From positions 190,693 to 254,692 of the forward strand of contig NZ_JAGZSD010000001.1 of the NCBI RefSeq assembly GCF_018381315.1: DNA of 64,000 nucleotides, written 5' to 3'. Positions 40,951 to 49,497 of the stretch are shown here, one piece after another (position 1 is the stretch's first letter; the number at the start of each line of letters is the position of its first letter). This DNA is from Anaerostipes sp. (lineage in GTDB: Bacteria > Bacillota > Clostridia > Lachnospirales > Lachnospiraceae). The translations under genes were made by a program, and so were the position numbers. Under the pieces are notes generated by a model. The model worked only from the letters and a program-made list of their open reading frames with translations. It ran no database searches and was not told where the DNA came from.

Positions 40951-42387
40951 ATGGCAAAAGAAAAGAAGCTGGTGGAAGCCATCACAGCAATGGATGAAGA
41001 TTTCGCACAGTGGTATACCGATGTAGTTAAAAAAGCAGAATTAATTGAATATTCCAGCGTGAAGGGATGTATGATCCTGCGTCCCAACGGATATGCCATC
41101 TGGGAGAATATCCAGAAGGTTATGGATGCCAAATTTAAAGAAACCGGAGTGGAAAATGTGGCTATGCCGATGTTTATTCCGGAAAGTCTTTTGGAGAGAG
41201 AAAAGGACCATGTGGAAGGCTTTGCGCCGGAAGTGGCGTGGGTAACCCATGGCGGGAATAAGAAACTGGAAGAGCGTCTCTGTGTCCGTCCTACTTCGGA
41301 GACTTTATTCTGTGACTTCTATTCTAATATTATTCAGTCCTACAGGGACCTGCCGAAATTATATAATCAGTGGGTATCCGTAGTGCGTTGGGAAAAGAGC
41401 ACCAGGCCATTCCTCAGAACCTCAGAATTTTACTGGCAGGAAGGGCATACAGCCCATGCTACAGCTGATGAGGCAGAAGAGCGCACTGTTCAGATGTTAA
41501 ATATGTATGCAGATTTCTGTGAACAGTATTTAGCAATTCCGGTTGTAAAAGGACAGAAGACAGAGAAAGAAAAATTTGCGGGTGCCAATGCTACCTACAC
41601 AATCGAAGCGCTGATGCATGACGGAAAAGCTCTCCAGTCCGGTACCAGCCATAACTTTGGAGACGGATTTGCCAAAGCATTTGACATCCAGTATACAGAT
41701 AAGAACAATAAGCTGCAGTATGTGCACCAGACCTCATGGGGAATGTCTACCCGTATTATCGGAGCTATCATCATGGTCCACGGAGATGATTCAGGACTTG
41801 TACTTCCTCCGAAAATTGCACCGGTACAGACAATGATCGTGCCGATTATGCAGAAAAAAGAAGGTGTTCTTGAGAAAGCAGAAGAAATCAGGCAGCTTCT
41901 TTCTAAAAATTATAAAGTAAAAGTAGATGATTCCGATAAGAGCCCGGGATGGAAGTTCAGTGAACAGGAAGTTCAGGGAATCCCGACCAGGATCGAGATC
42001 GGGCCGAAAGATATTGAAAAAAACCAGGCAGTGATCGTGCGCCGTGATACAAGGGAAAAGTTCATTGTTTCTCTTGATGAACTCGAAGCAAAGTTAGCTG
42101 AGGTGCTTGAACAGATGCAGAGCGATATGCTGGAGCGTGCCAAGAAGCATTTGAAGGACAACACTCATGAAGCAGGCAGCTGGGATGAATTTAAAGATAT
42201 CATCGAGAAACAGCAGGGATTTGTAAAAGCCATGTGGTGCGGAGAGACAGAATGTGAGGAAGCGATTAAGGATGAGACCGGCGCTACCACACGCTGTATG
42301 CCGTTTGAACAGGAACATTTAGGTGATGTATGTGTCCATTGCGGCAAACCTGCCAAGAAGATGGTTCTTTTCGGAAAAGCTTATTAA
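40951..42387 (+). CDS. proS: Prolyl-tRNA synthetase, archaeal/eukaryote-type
   Basis: Class II aminoacyl-tRNA synthetase, 478 residues, the short form without the bacterial editing insertion. Motif 2 region has RTSEFYWQEGHTAH, motif 3 has GLVLPP, and the anticodon domain spans 290-400. The C-terminal extension with CMPFEQ...CVHCGKPAKKMVLFGKAY carries a Cys zinc site typical of the archaeal/eukaryote type found in some Firmicutes. AAAAGGAGATAAATCAC precedes the ATG. No T-box is visible in the short upstream gap. Confidence 0.96.
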   Translation: MAKEKKLVEAITAMDEDFAQWYTDVVKKAELIEYSSVKGCMILRPNGYAIWENIQKVMDAKFKETGVENVAMPMFIPESLLEREKDHVEGFAPEVAWVTHGGNKKLEERLCVRPTSETLFCDFYSNIIQSYRDLPKLYNQWVSVVRWEKSTRPFLRTSEFYWQEGHTAHATADEAEERTVQMLNMYADFCEQYLAIPVVKGQKTEKEKFAGANATYTIEALMHDGKALQSGTSHNFGDGFAKAFDIQYTDKNNKLQYVHQTSWGMSTRIIGAIIMVHGDDSGLVLPPKIAPVQTMIVPIMQKKEGVLEKAEEIRQLLSKNYKVKVDDSDKSPGWKFSEQEVQGIPTRIEIGPKDIEKNQAVIVRRDTREKFIVSLDELEAKLAEVLEQMQSDMLERAKKHLKDNTHEAGSWDEFKDIIEKQQGFVKAMWCGETECEEAIKDETGATTRCMPFEQEHLGDVCVHCGKPAKKMVLFGKAY

Positions 42388-42396
42388 AGGAAATTT

Positions 42397-43746
42397 ATGT
42401 TTAAAATAGAGATACCTGAAAAAGCAAAACAGATTATAAATCAGCTGGAACAGGCCGGCTACGAAGCATATGTCGTAGGCGGCCCGGTCCGGGACTGCAT
42501 TTTGGGCAAGTGTCCTATGGACTGGGACATTACCACATCCGCATCTCCTTACCAAGTAAAGGAGATTTTTTCATATACCATTGATACCGGCATTGCCCAC
42601 GGCACTGTCACAGTCATGATGGGCCATGAACCGTTTGAAGTGACCACTTACCGGGTGGACGGAGAATATAAGGATCACAGAAGGCCGGAGGAGGTCTGCT
42701 TTACAAAATCTTTGAAAGAAGATCTGCTGAGAAGAGATTTTACGATCAATGCCATGGCATATAATGACAGAGACGGGCTGATTGATTATTACGGCGGAGT
42801 GGATGACCTGAAACAAAATATCATCCGCTGCGTAGGTGAGGCGTCAAAACGTTTTGATGAGGATGCCCTGAGAATATTAAGGGCTCTTCGGTTCCAGGCA
42901 CAGCTGGGTTTTGTCATTGAGGATAAGACAAAGCAGGCAGTCAGGGAGCAGGCAAAATTTTTAAAGGACATCAGTGCAGAACGGATCCAGGTGGAGCTTA
43001 CCAAACTTCTTGTATCCGGCCATCCGGAAACAATTCTTCATGCATATGAACTGGGAGTTACAAGTGTGGTGCTTCCGGAGTTTGACCGGATGATGGAGAC
43101 TCCTCAGAATAATCCCCACCACCGCTACAGCGTAGGGATCCACACAGTGGAGGCATTAAAGAATGCGGAGTCAGACCATATCCTGCGATGGACCATGCTT
43201 CTCCACGATGTGGGAAAACCGGAGGCCAGAGTGGAAGGACCGGATAAAGACCGGTTCCGGGGACACCATATTATCGGTGAGGAAATGGCCGGACAAATTT
43301 TAAGGAGACTGAAGTTTGACAATCAGACAGTGAAACAGGTGAAAGCACTGGTCCGCTGGCATGATATCCGGTTCGGATCACTGAAGGAAGTGAATAAGAA
43401 GACGGTAAGGCGATGGGCCAGCAAACTTTCAGTTCCTTTATTTGAAAAGCTTTTAAAGGTCCAGCAGGCAGATATCCTGGCCCAGAGCAGCTTTATGCTG
43501 GAGGAAAAGCAGGAGATTCTTGACCGGACCGCAGCTCTGTTTGAGGAAATTAAAAAGGAAAAGGACTGTCTCCAAATAAAAGATCTGGCTCTTGACGGAA
43601 AGGACCTGATCCGTCTCGGCATGAAACCCGGAAAAGAATTGGGTGACATGCTCAATGAGCTATTGGAGCTGGTTCTGGATGATCCGCAAAAAAACAGCAG
43701 AGAGATACTTAAGCAGGCCGTGAGGGAGAAAAGAGGGCAGCAATGA
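42397..43746 (+). CDS. cca: CCA tRNA nucleotidyltransferase with HD domain
   Basis: Adds or repairs 3' CCA on tRNAs, required here because the tRNA genes of the window do not encode CCA. 449 residues. The N-terminal nucleotidyltransferase has VVGGPVRDCILG and MDWDITTSA (catalytic Asp pair), the RRDFTINAMAY and RFDEDALRILRALRF boxes follow, and the C-terminal HD domain has LLHDVGKPEAR and GHHIIGEE. GGP replaces the common GGA in the first motif; both occur in the family. The next gene starts inside its stop codon. Confidence 0.95.
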   Translation: MFKIEIPEKAKQIINQLEQAGYEAYVVGGPVRDCILGKCPMDWDITTSASPYQVKEIFSYTIDTGIAHGTVTVMMGHEPFEVTTYRVDGEYKDHRRPEEVCFTKSLKEDLLRRDFTINAMAYNDRDGLIDYYGGVDDLKQNIIRCVGEASKRFDEDALRILRALRFQAQLGFVIEDKTKQAVREQAKFLKDISAERIQVELTKLLVSGHPETILHAYELGVTSVVLPEFDRMMETPQNNPHHRYSVGIHTVEALKNAESDHILRWTMLLHDVGKPEARVEGPDKDRFRGHHIIGEEMAGQILRRLKFDNQTVKQVKALVRWHDIRFGSLKEVNKKTVRRWASKLSVPLFEKLLKVQQADILAQSSFMLEEKQEILDRTAALFEEIKKEKDCLQIKDLALDGKDLIRLGMKPGKELGDMLNELLELVLDDPQKNSREILKQAVREKRGQQ

Positions 43747-44540
43747 TCATTGTATTGATACCAGTTTGTATTTTTTTATACCTGTATATGATCTACCCCG
43801 GGAAGACCAGAAAGCATCCGGTGCTGGAAACAAAGTACTTTGCACACCGGGGCCTGCATGGATTTGACGGCATACCGGAAAATTCCATGGCAGCTTTTAA
43901 AAATGCAGTAGATCACGGATATGGTATTGAACTGGATGTACAGCTTACCAAAGATGATGTGATGGTAGTCCATCATGATTATGATATTAAGAGAACATGC
44001 GGAGTCAACAAAAAAATCCGGGATCTGACATATGAGGAGCTGAGAAGATATCCTCTGATGGAGACAAAAGAGCGCATCCCCAGATTTGTGGATGTGCTGG
44101 AAATGGTCCATGGACAGGTGCCTCTCCTGGTAGAACTTAAAATGGAGCACTGTGACCGGAAGCTGTGCAGGCTGTCAGCAGGGGCACTGGACCAGTATCA
44201 TGGGCTTTACTGTATGGAATCCTTTCATCCGTATGCGCTCTTCTGGTTTCGGATAAATCGTCCGGAAGTGATCCGGGGACAGCTTTCCATGAATTTTAGG
44301 AAGGATAAACATAAAGGCAATCAGCTGGCTTACTGGGCAGAAAAGAATCTTCTGACGAACTTTGCGACAAGACCGGATTTCATTGCATATAAGTATATTT
44401 ACTGGAATGAACTGTCTTTGAGAGTGTGCCGGAGGATTTCCGGGATTCCTGTCTATGGATGGACATTCCGGGATAAAAAAGATTTTGAAAAATACCGAAA
44501 GAGGTTTTATGGATTTATTTTTGAAAAGTTTATACCCTAA
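43743..44540 (+). CDS. Glycerophosphodiester phosphodiesterase family protein
   Basis: 265 residues with a single N-terminal hydrophobic segment (1-20), then the GDPD TIM barrel: FAHRGLHGFDGIPENSMAAF (catalytic His-Arg and Glu), GIELDVQLTKDD (metal acids) and VVHHDYDIKRTCG (second His). The family hydrolyses glycerophosphodiesters from phospholipids. It overlaps cca by 4 bases and would act at the membrane face. Confidence 0.88.
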   Translation: MIIVLIPVCIFLYLYMIYPGKTRKHPVLETKYFAHRGLHGFDGIPENSMAAFKNAVDHGYGIELDVQLTKDDVMVVHHDYDIKRTCGVNKKIRDLTYEELRRYPLMETKERIPRFVDVLEMVHGQVPLLVELKMEHCDRKLCRLSAGALDQYHGLYCMESFHPYALFWFRINRPEVIRGQLSMNFRKDKHKGNQLAYWAEKNLLTNFATRPDFIAYKYIYWNELSLRVCRRISGIPVYGWTFRDKKDFEKYRKRFYGFIFEKFIP

Positions 44541-44562
44541 AATGTATACCCACAGGGCACAC

Positions 44563-44600
44563 CGTATTTTATGCCCTTCGGGCTGGCGTGCTTTCGCACG
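44563..44600. repeat. Short two-hairpin intergenic repeat, copy A
   Basis: CGTATTTTATG, then GCCC-TTC-GGGC, CTGG and CGTGC-TTTC-GCACG. Copy B at 5324-5362 has the same two hairpins with different but still pairing stem bases. A TATAAT follows at 44612-44617. Lies between gdpd and ddl. Confidence 0.6.
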
Positions 44601-44650
44601 ATAATGTATGCTATAATGTCACCATGATTAAAAGGAGATGTAAGACAGAT

Positions 44651-45703
44651 ATGAAGAAGAATATCGCTGTAATTTTCGGAGGAAGATCCTCAGAACATGA
44701 AGTATCCTGTGTTTCGGCTGCAACGGTTATCCGAAGCCTGGATGAAAATAAATATAATGTGATTTTAGTGGGGATAACAAGAGGCGGCCGCTGGCTGCTT
44801 GTGGATAAACTGAAAGATATTGAAGACGGAAGCTGGAGAGAATCCAAAGTGAATGCGGTTATTTCTCCGGATACACAGGATCAGTCCCTTATTCTTTTGG
44901 CAGAGGGAACGTACCGGCTTCAGCCGGTCGATGTGATCTTTCCGGTGCTCCACGGTTTAAACGGAGAAGACGGAACGATCCAGGGGCTGTTTGAGATGGC
45001 GCAGATTCCGTATGTAGGCTGCGGAGTTCTTGCCTCAGCAGTATCTATGGATAAGGTCTACACAAAGATCATAGTGGAAGACCTGGGAATCCGCCAGGCA
45101 GAGTTTGTACACATTAGAAGGAGTGACCTGGATCAGATAGAAGATGCCCTTGACAGGGCGGAGGCAAAGCTTTCCTATCCAATGTTTGTAAAACCTTCAC
45201 GTGCCGGATCTTCTGTGGGAGTTTCCAAGGCAGAAAATAGAGAAGAATTGTCAGCCGCCCTATCAAAGGCTGCAGAGCATGACCGGAACATCCTGGTGGA
45301 AGAGACGATTGTGGGACGGGAAGTAGAGTGTGCGGTTCTCGGCGGAAAGGAAGTCAAAGCTTCCGGTGTAGGGGAGATTCTTGCAGCAGCCGATTTTTAT
45401 GATTATGACGCCAAATATAATAATCAGGAATCCAAGACGCTGATCGACCCGCCGATGCCTGAGGAGACGAGAGAAGAGATCCGAAGATCTGCAGCTGAAA
45501 TTTTTAAGGCTGTGGACGGATATGGACTTTCCCGTGTGGATTTCTTTATTGCAGAAAGCGGAGAAGTGGTATTTAATGAGATCAATACACTCCCGGGATT
45601 TACCTCCATCAGTATGTATCCGATGCTGTGGGCAGCCCAGGGGATTGAGACACCGGCTCTTGCAGATGAGCTGATCCGTCTTGCGGAAGAAAGGTTTGAG
45701 TAA
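44651..45703 (+). CDS. ddl: D-alanine--D-alanine ligase
   Basis: Makes the D-Ala-D-Ala end of peptidoglycan precursors. 350 residues. ATP-grasp signatures are FGGRSSEHEVS at the N-terminus, LHGLNGEDGTIQG, VKPSRAGSSVGVSK, GREVECAVLG and FNEINTLPGFTSISMYP. I start at 44651, which fits the family's usual MKKxxxVxFGG start; AAAAGGAG lies 13 bases upstream, slightly far. TATAAT at 44612 gives the promoter. It leads a ddl-murI wall-precursor operon. Confidence 0.96.
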   Translation: MKKNIAVIFGGRSSEHEVSCVSAATVIRSLDENKYNVILVGITRGGRWLLVDKLKDIEDGSWRESKVNAVISPDTQDQSLILLAEGTYRLQPVDVIFPVLHGLNGEDGTIQGLFEMAQIPYVGCGVLASAVSMDKVYTKIIVEDLGIRQAEFVHIRRSDLDQIEDALDRAEAKLSYPMFVKPSRAGSSVGVSKAENREELSAALSKAAEHDRNILVEETIVGREVECAVLGGKEVKASGVGEILAAADFYDYDAKYNNQESKTLIDPPMPEETREEIRRSAAEIFKAVDGYGLSRVDFFIAESGEVVFNEINTLPGFTSISMYPMLWAAQGIETPALADELIRLAEERFE

Positions 45704-45705
45704 AA

Positions 45706-46524
45706 ATGAGCACTGCACATGATAATGCACCGATCGGAGTGTTTGATTCAGGTGTGGGAGGCCTTACCGTTGCCCGGGAGATTATGAGACAGCTTCCGGA
45801 TGAGAGTCTGATTTATTTTGGAGACACAGCGAGAGTTCCCTACGGAACAAAATCAAAGGATACGGTTATCCGGTATTCCAGGCAGATTGTAAACTTTCTG
45901 CTGAGCAGGAATGTCAAAGCTATAGTGGTTGCATGCAATACGGCCAGTGCCCTGGCCATGTCAGAGCTTCAGAAGGAATATATCGTGCCGATGATCGGCA
46001 TGGTAAGACCCGGAGCCACTGCGGCTACCAGAGCCACAAAGAATCATCATATCGGTATTATAGGGACCAATGCCACTATAAAGAGCGGGCAGTATGGAAG
46101 GTATTTAAGAGAGCTGAATCCGGAGGTCACAGTTGTAACCAAGGCATGCCCTATGTTTGTGCCTCTTGTGGAAGAGGGGCTTATCGATGACAGGATTACA
46201 GAAGATATGGTGTCCAGGTATCTGAGGGAATTCGACCAGTATGAGATTGATTCTCTGATCCTTGGGTGTACTCATTATCCTCTGCTTCAGAATCCTATCA
46301 AAAACTTTGTGGGAGATGCGGTGACTTTGATCAATCCTGCCTACGAGGCGGCAAAGTCTCTGAAAGAATTGTTAAAAGACCGCAGAATAGCCGCAGAGAA
46401 TGGGCATACCGCAGAATATGAATACTATGTCAGCGACATGGAGGATCAGTTTCTGACCTTTGCAGACAGAGTGCTCCCATGCCATGTGGAAAATGTACAG
46501 CCGATCGATATTGAGAAATATTAA
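45706..46524 (+). CDS. murI: Glutamate racemase
   Basis: Makes D-glutamate for peptidoglycan. 272 residues. Both catalytic cysteines are present: VACNTASA and LGCTHYPLL, along with GVFDSGVGGLTV and YFGDTARVPYGTKS. It starts 2 bases after ddl with a weak ribosome site, so it is likely coupled to ddl. Confidence 0.96.
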   Translation: MSTAHDNAPIGVFDSGVGGLTVAREIMRQLPDESLIYFGDTARVPYGTKSKDTVIRYSRQIVNFLLSRNVKAIVVACNTASALAMSELQKEYIVPMIGMVRPGATAATRATKNHHIGIIGTNATIKSGQYGRYLRELNPEVTVVTKACPMFVPLVEEGLIDDRITEDMVSRYLREFDQYEIDSLILGCTHYPLLQNPIKNFVGDAVTLINPAYEAAKSLKELLKDRRIAAENGHTAEYEYYVSDMEDQFLTFADRVLPCHVENVQPIDIEKY

Positions 46525-46533
46525 AGGAGACAA

Positions 46534-46986
46534 ATGAAGAAAGAAGTAATTATAAATATCTCGGGCCTTCAGCTGGATGTGAGTTCCGAGGAACCCATTG
46601 AATTGATGACTACAGGGAATTACTATCTGAAAAACGGAAAGCACTATATTATGTATGATGAGCTGACCGATGATTCCCAGATTGTAAAAAACCGGTTAAA
46701 GATCAGTCCGAAGATTGTGGAAGTAACAAAAAAGGGAGCCAGCAGCTCCCATATGGTATTTGAGAGAGGAAAAGAAAACCTCACTTATTATGATACTCCC
46801 TTCGGCAGCCTGCTGCTTGGCATCAATACCAGCAAGATTGACCTTGAGGAGACAGAGGACAAAATGGCTCTGCACATTGATTATGGTTTATCCATTAACT
46901 CGGATCATGTTTCAGACTGTTCCATTGACGTATCCATTGCGTCGAAAAATACGGAAAATCAAGACAGCGCAGACTGTGCCAAGTAA
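46534..46986 (+). CDS. DUF1934 domain protein
   Basis: 150 residues, a calycin-like small beta barrel of unknown function found in many Firmicutes near wall genes. Seen: VIINISGLQLDVSSEEPIELMTTG start, KISPKIVEVTKKGASSSHMVFERG and a YDTPFGSLLLGI strand pair. TTAAAGGAGACAA precedes the ATG. The last 75 bases overlap the convergent PAP2 gene. Confidence 0.8.
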   Translation: MKKEVIINISGLQLDVSSEEPIELMTTGNYYLKNGKHYIMYDELTDDSQIVKNRLKISPKIVEVTKKGASSSHMVFERGKENLTYYDTPFGSLLLGINTSKIDLEETEDKMALHIDYGLSINSDHVSDCSIDVSIASKNTENQDSADCAK

Positions 46987-47433
46987 GATGCCGCCGAGTA
47001 CATCGGTGGGATAATGTACATACAGGTACAGCCTGCTGAAAGCGATCAGAGCTGCAAGAACAAAAGCTGGGATTCCCAGTTTTTTGTTGTATAAGTACAA
47101 AAACACTGCTGCACCGAATGAAGATGCGGAATGCCCGGATGGGAACGAAAAACGTCCGGGCGGAGGAATCAGCAGTTCGATATCCCGGTGAGTAAAAGGT
47201 CTTGCTCTGCCCACCAGGGGTTTGATGATCTGGTCTCCGATGATATTGGCCGTCAGCATGACGAGCAGCATACCGAGGCCTGCCTTCCGGTATTTTTTAG
47301 TGAATAAAAGAATGACAGCGATCAGGATCCAGACAGCCCCTGCATCGCCCAAGTGGGTGATCCGGGTAAAGAAACTGTCCAGGAACGGAGTCCTCAGATG
47401 CATTTGGATAAAGTCCAGTATTTGAAAATCCAT
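46912..47433 (-). CDS. PAP2 family phosphatase (undecaprenyl-PP phosphatase-like)
   Basis: 173 residues, about five membrane segments. The three PAP2 motifs are present: KPLVGRARPF, FPSGHSAS, and SRLYLYVHYPTDVLGG. BcrC-type members recycle undecaprenyl pyrophosphate, which fits the ddl-murI neighbourhood, though the lipid substrate is inferred. AAGGAGC precedes the ATG. The 3' end overlaps DUF1934 by 75 bases on the other strand. Confidence 0.88.
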   Translation of the reverse strand: MDFQILDFIQMHLRTPFLDSFFTRITHLGDAGAVWILIAVILLFTKKYRKAGLGMLLVMLTANIIGDQIIKPLVGRARPFTHRDIELLIPPPGRFSFPSGHSASSFGAAVFLYLYNKKLGIPAFVLAALIAFSRLYLYVHYPTDVLGGILLGTVCAVLIFRIFRRNGYVNGTV

Positions 47434-47526
47434 AACTGCTCCTTACTTTTTTTCTTAAATTATATCACAAATTACGGCTTCGTGTTATAATATCAAAATG
47501 AATTACAAGAGATAGAAGGAATGAAC

Positions 47527-47955
47527 ATGATTACACTAGTTGCAAACCACATCGGAGTGGAAACTTACCTATGGCTCCGCGAAGCCGTCGGTTTTAAAAA
47601 GCTTTCAAGGACCCAGGCGGTAAAAGCGCTGAACAACAGCCTCTATGTGGTTGCTGCCTATGCAGATGACAGAATTGTCGGCATGGGCCGTATCGTAGGA
47701 GACGGAGCAGTTATCTGCTATATTCAGGACCTGATGATACATCCGGATTATCAAAGAGCCGGTGTCGGAAGCAAATTGATTGAGAATCTGGTTGCTTTTG
47801 TGGAAAGTATCCGGGAGGACGATACGGAAATGATGCTGGATCTGATGTGTGCAAAGGGAAGAGAAGCTTTTTATGAGGCACACGGTTTTATGTCCCGGCC
47901 GAATCAGGATCTGGGGCCTGGCATGATAAGGTACTTAAATGAAAGGAGAGCTTAA
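47527..47955 (+). CDS. GNAT family N-acetyltransferase
   Basis: 142 residues from 47527, chosen because AAGG lies 7 bases upstream; the ATG at 47521 directly abuts it. GNAT core: GVGSKLIENLV (acetyl-CoA loop after HPDYQRA) and GREAFYEAHGFMSRPNQDLGPGM at the end, a pattern seen in small GNATs with unknown substrate. TATAAT lies near 47482. It leads the following DUF4190 gene by 4 bases. Confidence 0.82.
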   Translation: MITLVANHIGVETYLWLREAVGFKKLSRTQAVKALNNSLYVVAAYADDRIVGMGRIVGDGAVICYIQDLMIHPDYQRAGVGSKLIENLVAFVESIREDDTEMMLDLMCAKGREAFYEAHGFMSRPNQDLGPGMIRYLNERRA

Positions 47956-47958
47956 TAT

Positions 47959-48579
47959 ATGGAAGAAAAGAGATATGACCCTTATACGGGGGAAGAAATC
48001 AAGGAGCCGGTACAGGAGGATATGAATCAGGAAGAACAGGAGGCTGTTCAGACTGAATCTGCAGCAGAACAGACAGAGACCAAGGCTTCTCCGGATACAA
48101 TTGTAGTGGGAGAAAGCGGATATTACTATCAGGAAGAAAGACAGACCGACTATGGTTATCAGCAGAACCAGACAGGTGCACAGGCATATGGTGCACAGGA
48201 AGAACCTCCGAAAAACAGTTATGCCACAGTTTCCCTTGTCCTGGGTGTTTTAGCTATAGCGTTGGCATGCTGCTGTTTTCCTGTAGCATTTATCCTGGGT
48301 ATTGTGGCAATCGTACTTTTTTGTATATCACCAAAGTTTATGGGAAAAAAGGATGGTAAAGCCGTTGCAGGTCTGATCTGCGGGATCTGCGGAATTGTTC
48401 TTTCTCTTATGATCACTGTTTTTGTAGTTGTGAATATTGCAAATGGTGATTATGAAAGCTATATCAACAATTATGATACTCATGACAGCAACACTGACGA
48501 TGATGACTTCTGGGACGACACAGATGATACAAATTCTAATGATGTAAATACAAGTGACAACTGGAATGAAGATATCTAA
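47959..48579 (+). CDS. DUF4190-containing membrane protein
   Basis: 206 residues. Residues 1-88 are acidic and disordered with Gln-rich stretches; residues 90-165 contain two hydrophobic blocks (VSLVLGVLAIALACC, LICGICGIVLSLMITVFV) around a GKKDGKAVA loop, the DUF4190 pattern. The tail is an Asp-rich stretch (DTHDSNTDDDDFWDD), maybe metal- or cation-binding. Function unknown. GAAAGGAGAGCTTAATAT precedes the ATG. Confidence 0.78.
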   Translation: MEEKRYDPYTGEEIKEPVQEDMNQEEQEAVQTESAAEQTETKASPDTIVVGESGYYYQEERQTDYGYQQNQTGAQAYGAQEEPPKNSYATVSLVLGVLAIALACCCFPVAFILGIVAIVLFCISPKFMGKKDGKAVAGLICGICGIVLSLMITVFVVVNIANGDYESYINNYDTHDSNTDDDDFWDDTDDTNSNDVNTSDNWNEDI

Positions 48580-48582
48580 ACC

Positions 48583-48927
48583 ATGGATAAGATATGGAGG
48601 CTGATCCCGGTTTTTCCCTGTGTTTTTAAAATGGTCACGCATCTTTATTGTCCTGCCTGCGGAGGCACCAGGGCAGCCATTGCTTTTATACAGATGGATT
48701 TTCTTACATCTCTGAAGTGCAACCCCATTTTCATGTATCTGGTTTTGATTGGAGGATGGCTTGGCATAGGAGCTTTGATCCGAAAGACCGGCAAGGGAAC
48801 AGGAAGTTTCTTCCGGTTCCGTATGTGGATGCTGTATGCAGGTTTGGCCCTGTTTTTGGGATTTGGGATCTTGAGAGACATAGGACTGTATTTTTATCAT
48901 TATGACTATCTTGGAGATTTTTATTAG
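48583..48927 (+). CDS. DUF2752 family membrane protein
   Basis: 114 residues, with CPACGGTRA (CPxCGxTRA signature of DUF2752) near residue 25 and about three hydrophobic segments. Function unknown. It lies 3 bases after the DUF4190 gene and completes the GNAT-DUF4190-DUF2752 unit; a terminator follows. Confidence 0.85.
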   Translation: MDKIWRLIPVFPCVFKMVTHLYCPACGGTRAAIAFIQMDFLTSLKCNPIFMYLVLIGGWLGIGALIRKTGKGTGSFFRFRMWMLYAGLALFLGFGILRDIGLYFYHYDYLGDFY

Positions 48928-48936
48928 AAAAGAGAT

Positions 48937-48973
48937 AAATTCCGGAACTTTTAAGGAAGTTTCCGGAATTTTT
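48937..48973 (+). terminator. Terminator after DUF2752
   Basis: AAATTCCGGAA...TTCCGGAATTTTT stem-loop with a T-run. Confidence 0.85.
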
Positions 48974-49041
48974 AGTTTAAAGTAATTAAGAATCTGCACT
49001 GTTGGAATAGCAGTACAATTCTATCAGAAAGGAGTGGCGCT

Positions 49042-49476
49042 ATGGAGAAAAAAAGTCTGATTATCCATATTTGCTGGGTGTTTGTGTTTCTGATTTTATG
49101 TTATGGATTTGGAAGTATTTATACTTTATTGAAAAGTGAATTTTTAGTCAAAAGGAAGCTAAACTATATTTCCATAGCTATGACAGCAGAACCTGCCATG
49201 TATCTGATCCTGGGTGTCATGCTGGGACTGCTGCTTTTGGTTTGTATGAGTTACAATGTCTCCAGACGGCAGATGGCAATAGAGATGCTGATCGCAGAAA
49301 TTCCAGTTTTGTCTACCGTATTAAATGAGCTGGTGAGGGATCTGATGGTGAATCATGGATTTATGGTGAGCAGAGTTATCAACAGATCATTCACATCAGT
49401 CAGATGGATTGCAGTTCCATATATTTTGTTTTTGTATATTAGCAGAAGAAAATTTCTACATAAAACAGGAAGGTAA
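49042..49476 (+). CDS. Hypothetical membrane protein, 144 residues
   Basis: AGAAAGGAGTGGCGCT precedes the ATG. Three hydrophobic segments (residues 7-27, 50-68, 120-135) with a charged helix between (SRRQMAIEMLIAEIPVLSTVLNELVRDLM). I recognise no family. It is convergent with the EAL gene, which ends 21 bases downstream. Confidence 0.7.
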   Translation: MEKKSLIIHICWVFVFLILCYGFGSIYTLLKSEFLVKRKLNYISIAMTAEPAMYLILGVMLGLLLLVCMSYNVSRRQMAIEMLIAEIPVLSTVLNELVRDLMVNHGFMVSRVINRSFTSVRWIAVPYILFLYISRRKFLHKTGR

Positions 49477-49497
49477 AGGGAAGGAACTGACCAGAGT

